From Rallus limicola (taxonomy: Eukaryota; Chordata; Aves; Gruiformes; Rallidae): DNA of 64,000 nucleotides. This document shows positions 59,306-64,000 of this stretch, piece after piece. The stretch is taken from positions 43,240,761 to 43,304,760 of the forward strand of contig JAKCOZ010000003.1 of assembly GCA_022605955.1 (NCBI GenBank). The letters are read 5' to 3'. The translations under genes were made by a program, and so were the position numbers. Under the pieces are notes generated by a model that was not told the origin of the DNA, made no database searches, and saw only the letters and a list, made by a program, of their open reading frames with translations. Every line of letters starts with the position of its first letter. Within the stretch, counting starts at the first letter, position 1.

Positions 59306-61831
59306 TAAGACTTTGTTTTTCTTTTCTGTTTGTTAATAATGGTGCAGTCAATATGAAGAGAAACTATGGTGCTTTGTAGTTTACTGTTCCATACTTTGTT
59401 CTATATTGGAACTGCTAAATTATTTTGATTTTGTAACAGAAATCTAGGAAGTGCTATGACACTTGTACTGAAGTACAAGCTGACACAAACACTGCCCACC
59501 TCATCATATCTCATAAGATGTAGTCTTCTGCAGTTACTATCATATGTGAACCAGGATTTTTGCATGCACTTTTGAATGTATAAAGATCCTTTTGATCTAC
59601 CAGGACCCTTCACATGCTCATGCCAAACTTTTATTGGCATATGGGATTTTCCAGAAATGTTTCTTATGTTTATTTCAAACAATTCTGGAAAATGAGTAGC
59701 CAAACCCCAGTGGCTGCAGCAGGGCAGGACATTTTCCAGCTGTCTCCATAAAGGGGATGAGACTGGGTGGATCACAAACAGCATGAGCTCCCACAACAGG
59801 GAAGGTCTGCCAAGCAGAGAGGGACTCTGGGGTGTACAAATGGTATGAGCAATAATGATGGTCCCCTGCAGAATATCAGTCCCAACCTCCTTTAGAAAAA
59901 CCACAAGAAGTGCTGGGGGGAAGATTTTAAAAGAGAGGGCCTCTGGCAGTGTGAATTATGGCATCCATTAACATACATATTTTGGTGCCATGGTTTGTAA
60001 GCCTCTTTGGGTATATAGCAACTCTTTCTCATATTTCAGCTGAATTTTAAAGCTATGTTTCAATGACTTCCTCTTTTAACCAAAACTGACATACAACCTA
60101 GTAAAAGTTGAAAGATTGAACCCATGTACAGCCTTATAGCAGAGTGGTCTTGATACTCAGTATAGATTAAGCACATTTTTTGTGTGAGTTTGTAAAACTG
60201 AGGAAGACTGGGAACAAGCCAACATGCTAAAGAAACAGCATTTTGTCTGTCTCAGCCATCATCAGAAATTTGACCTTGAGATTACAGTTTCACTTATGAC
60301 TAGGCTTCTTGGCACCAGAATGGCTTAGCACAGTGGGACTGAAGCTCAGAGGGAACTCCATGCACCGTTATAAACTTCTACACATTATTTTGCTGAAGAT
60401 TTGAGGGTGACCTTGTCTGACAGAAGTAATCACAGAACTATACAAGAAAAATCACTATTATTGCACAGAGAGGAGATGCAACAGTAGTGGGCACATTGTT
60501 CTCAATACTTTTCTGAGCAACGATAGACAAGGTTGTAGCCTTGAGCTGCTAGAGGAAGTCCCCTGAAAAGCACACATAAACTTCACTAGGACTTTGCTTC
60601 GTGTTTGAAAGGGTGAGAAAAGCTTCCGCAGTACTGTAACAAGGCCTGAATGTTCCCACTTCCACAGTAATTATTTTTTGCAATTTACATTTTGGCTTAG
60701 ACAACCTAACAGTTGATAGGTGGCCCAGTTAGTCCTTCCCATTTCTTTCTCACAATCAATCTCACACGCAATCATTACTGCAAACATATGTGCATTTTAA
60801 GAGCCATGGGGTAAATGCAAAGCAAGTATATATTAATGCAGATTTCTATGTATGAATATCTGGAGAAGGGGAATAATCTCTGATAACTACTTTCTTCTCA
60901 CACTGAAAAGACAACTTAAAACTCAGCATAACCTACAAGATTTTTCTGCCCTGCTACAGAGATTCTTTCCAGTATTTCTCTCTGGAACCTACAGAAGCCA
61001 GTCCTAGTGATCTCAGCTGTGAGAGTGAAGCAGAGTATACTCCAAGTGAGACGAACAAAGTATATATTTTGGACCTCAAGACAGGGAAGGACTCCAGCCT
61101 AAGCACAAGCTGGTACTATGTGAAGCTGTGACACTGCTAAGCCTTACAGCTTGATACCAAGTTTTCAGAGCAAACGTAGGTAAGGCCAGGATATTATAAT
61201 CAGGCTGTAAAAAGTAAGACTGAGTCAGCAGGCTAATGTCATGTGCCTGGCATTTTTAGTCATGATCTTAAAACTCATGCGTGATGTTAAGTTCTGCTGG
61301 ATGACTTTTGATCAGGTAGTTGGTGTTCTGCTTAATCAGTTTTACTTCTGCTTGTGCACAAGAAATTTTAACTCCAAGCCACATTGTTCAAGCCAGGTTT
61401 ACCTTGATGAGGAGGTTTTCTGACAGTTGTATGACCGGACCACCTGCAGACATGTGTAGGCACAGGAGCTCTGGGAGAAAGTGGTGAGGTCTGTACAGGT
61501 AGCACTGGATGATCATTCTGAACATTTAACCCAAACACAAGCAAATCCCATATTTGTAGATTTACAGGATCCAGAATATTCCCGTATCCTTGAAACACTC
61601 CCCCTTGTCTTATGGCTCTTGTCGTACTCAGCAACATAAAGCTGTCATGATGAGACTGCATGGCCATGAAGCTGTGCTCTAGTCCTGGTCATACAGACTT
61701 GCTATGCACAGGACTCCTTTGTAGTAACAGTTCACAGAAAAGATTAATGCCAGGAAGGCAGGTCTTGTCTTCTGCTTTTCAGCCTTTCCCCAACCCTGGT
61801 ATCTGTTGATTGTGCACCATCTTGAATATCA
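59306..61831. other. AT-rich non-coding sequence
   Basis: No gene or repeat recognised. A 167-codon open frame on the minus strand (59401-59904) has no motif known to me and overlaps nothing else recognised, so it stays uncalled. Confidence 0.45.
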
Positions 61832-62130
61832 CAGAATCATAGAATGACTAGGTTGGAAAAGACCTTTGAGATCATCAAGTCCAACCATTCCTGTCCTAAG
61901 CTAAACCATATCCCTAAGTACCTGATCTACCCTTTTTTTAAACACATCCAGGGAAAGTGACTCAACCACCTCCCTGGGAAGCCTGTTGCAGGCCCTGACA
62001 ACTCTTTCAGTGAAAATTTCTTCCCTAACATCTAATCTGCACCTGCCATGGTGCAGCTTTGTGCCATTTCCCCTTGTCCTATCTCCTGTCACCTGGCTGA
62101 AGAGACCATCACCTCTCTACGACCTCCAAT
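61832..62130 (-). mobile_element. CR1 retrotransposon fragment
   Basis: Begins with cacagaatcatagaatgac and includes the minus-strand stretch [31 protein letters not shown], followed by [28 protein letters not shown], the CR1 ORF2 C-terminus (in two pieces here). The final stop is where it should be. It is the same subfamily as 11585-11972. Confidence 0.93.
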
Positions 62131-62587
62131 ATTGCACAACTGAATTAGAATTTAAAGTATTATATGGTCTGTTTTCTAAATAAAGGTTGGCTGGCAGAAC
62201 AAACCTGTCTGATGGTCTCTGTACCCCATTCACCGTGCCAAGAACCAGTACCAGAGTTATCACAGATGTGGATGAGGTAGTGTTCAGAGAAACTGGGCAG
62301 TCATCCTCTGGAGGGAAGAAGAACATAGTAAAAACATTCTCTACCAGTATCTTCATGTAATTAGAAATAGGTTTGGAGGTAATATGTATTGTGCTTCTTA
62401 ATGGAAGGTGAGGTGAGTACCACATGAATATGGAAATGAACCCAGAACTCCTCTCCCTGAAACTATGTGTTTCAGACGAATAATCAATGCCTTCACTTCT
62501 CCCAAAGCATATCACTGATGCTTCAAAAATAACAGATGAGGCTCACTGAAATTAGATGGGAAGGTTTGATGGTCCCCCTGCAGAAAA
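62131..62587. other. Non-coding sequence
   Basis: Nothing recognised between two minus-strand CR1 copies. Confidence 0.4.
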
Positions 62588-63510
62588 GAGTGCATCATCC
62601 AGATGCTTAATGAACTCAGTCAAGCTTGGGGCTGTGAACCCTTCCCTGGAGAGCCTGTTCCAGGACCCAACCACCTTCCCAGTAAAGAAACTTTTCATAA
62701 TAGCCAGCCTAAACCTTCCCTGTCACAGCTTCATGCCATTCCTTCAGGTTCTATCACTGGTCACCAAAGAGAGGAGATCAGCACCTGCCCCTTTGCTCCC
62801 CCTGGTCAGGAAGTCATTGACTGCAATATGGTCTCCCTTCAGTCTCCTTTTCTCCAGGCTGAACAAATTAAGGGACTTTAGCCTCTTCTCATAAGTCTTC
62901 CTTCCCTTTTAGACTCTTCATCATCTCCTTTGCCCTCCTCTGGACACTCTCCAATAGTTTTATGTCCCTCTTGTACTGTGGCATCCAAATCTGCAAATGG
63001 TACTCAAGGTGAGGCCTCACCAGCACAGTGTAGAGCAGGACAATCCCTTCCCTGGACTGGCTGGTAATCCTGTGCTTGCTGTACCCCAGGATATGGTTGG
63101 GCCTCCTGGCTGCATGGGCACACTGCTGGCCCATGTTTAACTTGCTGTTGACCAAGAACCCCAAATCTCTTTCAGCCTGGCTGGTCCAGTGTCTAACTCC
63201 ACAGTCTGCAAGCGCATTCAGGGTTGCCCTTTCCCAGGTGCAGAATCTGGCACTTGCCCTTGCTAAACTTTATGTGGTTGGTGATTGCCCAGCTCTCTGA
63301 TCTGTCCAGGTCTCTCTGTAAAGCTTCTCCATGCTCAACAGTGTGAACAGCACCTCCCAGTTTAGTGTCAGCTGCAAATTCACTTAAGATACACTCTAGT
63401 CCTGAGTCAAGCTCATTTATGAAAATATTAAAAAGAACTAAGCCTAAAATTGAGCCTTGGGGAACTCCACTGGTGACTGTCTGCCAGTAATATTCAGTAG
63501 GAGCATTACC
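62588..63510 (-). mobile_element. CR1 retrotransposon copy lacking its 3' tail
   Basis: It starts abruptly at gagtgcatcatccagatg, without the roughly 108 bases of tail-side sequence that the matching copy has at 50402-50509. From 62588 to 63144 it is 98.7 percent identical to 50510-51066. It then continues about 360 bases further into ORF2 (gttgaccaagaaccccaaat, then the segment around 63260-63500). Residues near 63050-63160 read GFLVNSKLNMGQQCAHAARR on the minus strand. Confidence 0.94.
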
Positions 63511-64000
63511 ACCATGCTGCCCACTTAGAGCATTTTTTTAATACACAATTATGAGGCTGCTACTGTATTTCCCCATGCCTCATATCTACTAGGTGCTTTG
63601 CCACAGCAACATTTTCCCTTGCAGGTCAGTCTGTTTTATGACTAATGGCTTCCTTCTGTTATGAAAGTTTGTGCAGAGAGCAGTTTTAGAAAGTCATCAC
63701 TTCCATGTTTCTTTACCTATGTTTTTAGATATCACCTCCTTGTTCTGTGATTTCTATATATTTTGTGCTTTCCTGCAGAAGGATTGCATTCTAGAATAGT
63801 CACATGCCTACAGCTGTGGCTGTAGAAGACATTTTAGAAGGAGGACAGGTATTTTCTCCTCTGTCTTTACAAATGACTCTAAGGTTCCTCAGGGATAGCA
63901 AAGTTTTCTGATCAAACCAGACACTGCATAGTGAAAAGACATTATAAGATACTGTATTTAATGAGGAGTGAAGGGAAGGGACAACAGAGAGAATTGGAGA
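63511..64000. other. Non-coding sequence
   Basis: No gene or repeat recognised to the end of the window. Confidence 0.4.

Noticed and set aside
59401..59904. 167-codon open frame on the minus strand
   Set aside because: Although long, it shows no motif, no codon pattern I can recognise as coding, and ends in AT-rich sequence without regulatory signals.

Overview
This window looks like nuclear DNA of a bird, probably one of the Neoaves. The evidence is about twenty CR1 non-LTR retrotransposon copies (many still ending in the avian CR1 tail ATTCTGTGAT or its reverse complement), two solo LTRs of familiar avian ERV types plus a probable third, vertebrate-style AT-rich non-coding DNA, and one very GC- and CpG-rich island. 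No complete protein-coding gene of the host is visible. Calls are from reading the sequence; no search was run.

Layout. 1-1625: two adjacent minus-strand CR1s. About 2.4-2.8 kb: a probable very old CR1. 5.9-7.2 kb: a minus-strand solo LTR carrying a small CR1 fragment. 8.3-9.1, 11.6-12.0 and 15.0-15.2 kb: plus-strand CR1s. 16.3-17.4, 22.5-22.8 and 23.6-24.0 kb: minus-strand CR1s. 24.5-26.8 kb: the longest CR1, plus strand. From 27.9 to 47.1 kb CR1 is almost absent. Near the middle of that stretch is a CpG island (about 37.08-37.94 kb) that I read as the promoter and first exon of a minus-strand gene whose identity I do not recognise. A probable LTR in the same orientation lies a few hundred bases upstream of it (about 38.3-39.1 kb). 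From 47.1 kb rightwards CR1s return. They include a cluster at 50.4-52.3 kb, a copy at 54.4-55.6 kb with a 248-codon open reverse-transcriptase segment, and copies at 58.5, 61.8 and 62.6 kb. A plus-strand solo LTR sits at 53.16-53.74 kb.

Interpretation. If the minus-strand first exon is real, the left 37 kb would be its upstream-proximal intron(s) and the right 26 kb its 5' flank. The most informative oddities are two pairs of CR1 copies that are much more alike than expected over a defined stretch. In 770-932 versus 16717-16879 there are 2 differences in 163 bp inside otherwise strongly diverged copies. In 50510-51066 versus 62588-63144 there are 7 differences in 557 bp without a gap. They suggest local gene conversion, or recent copying. 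I found no CRISPR array, tRNA, rRNA, or sign of an undescribed biological system.
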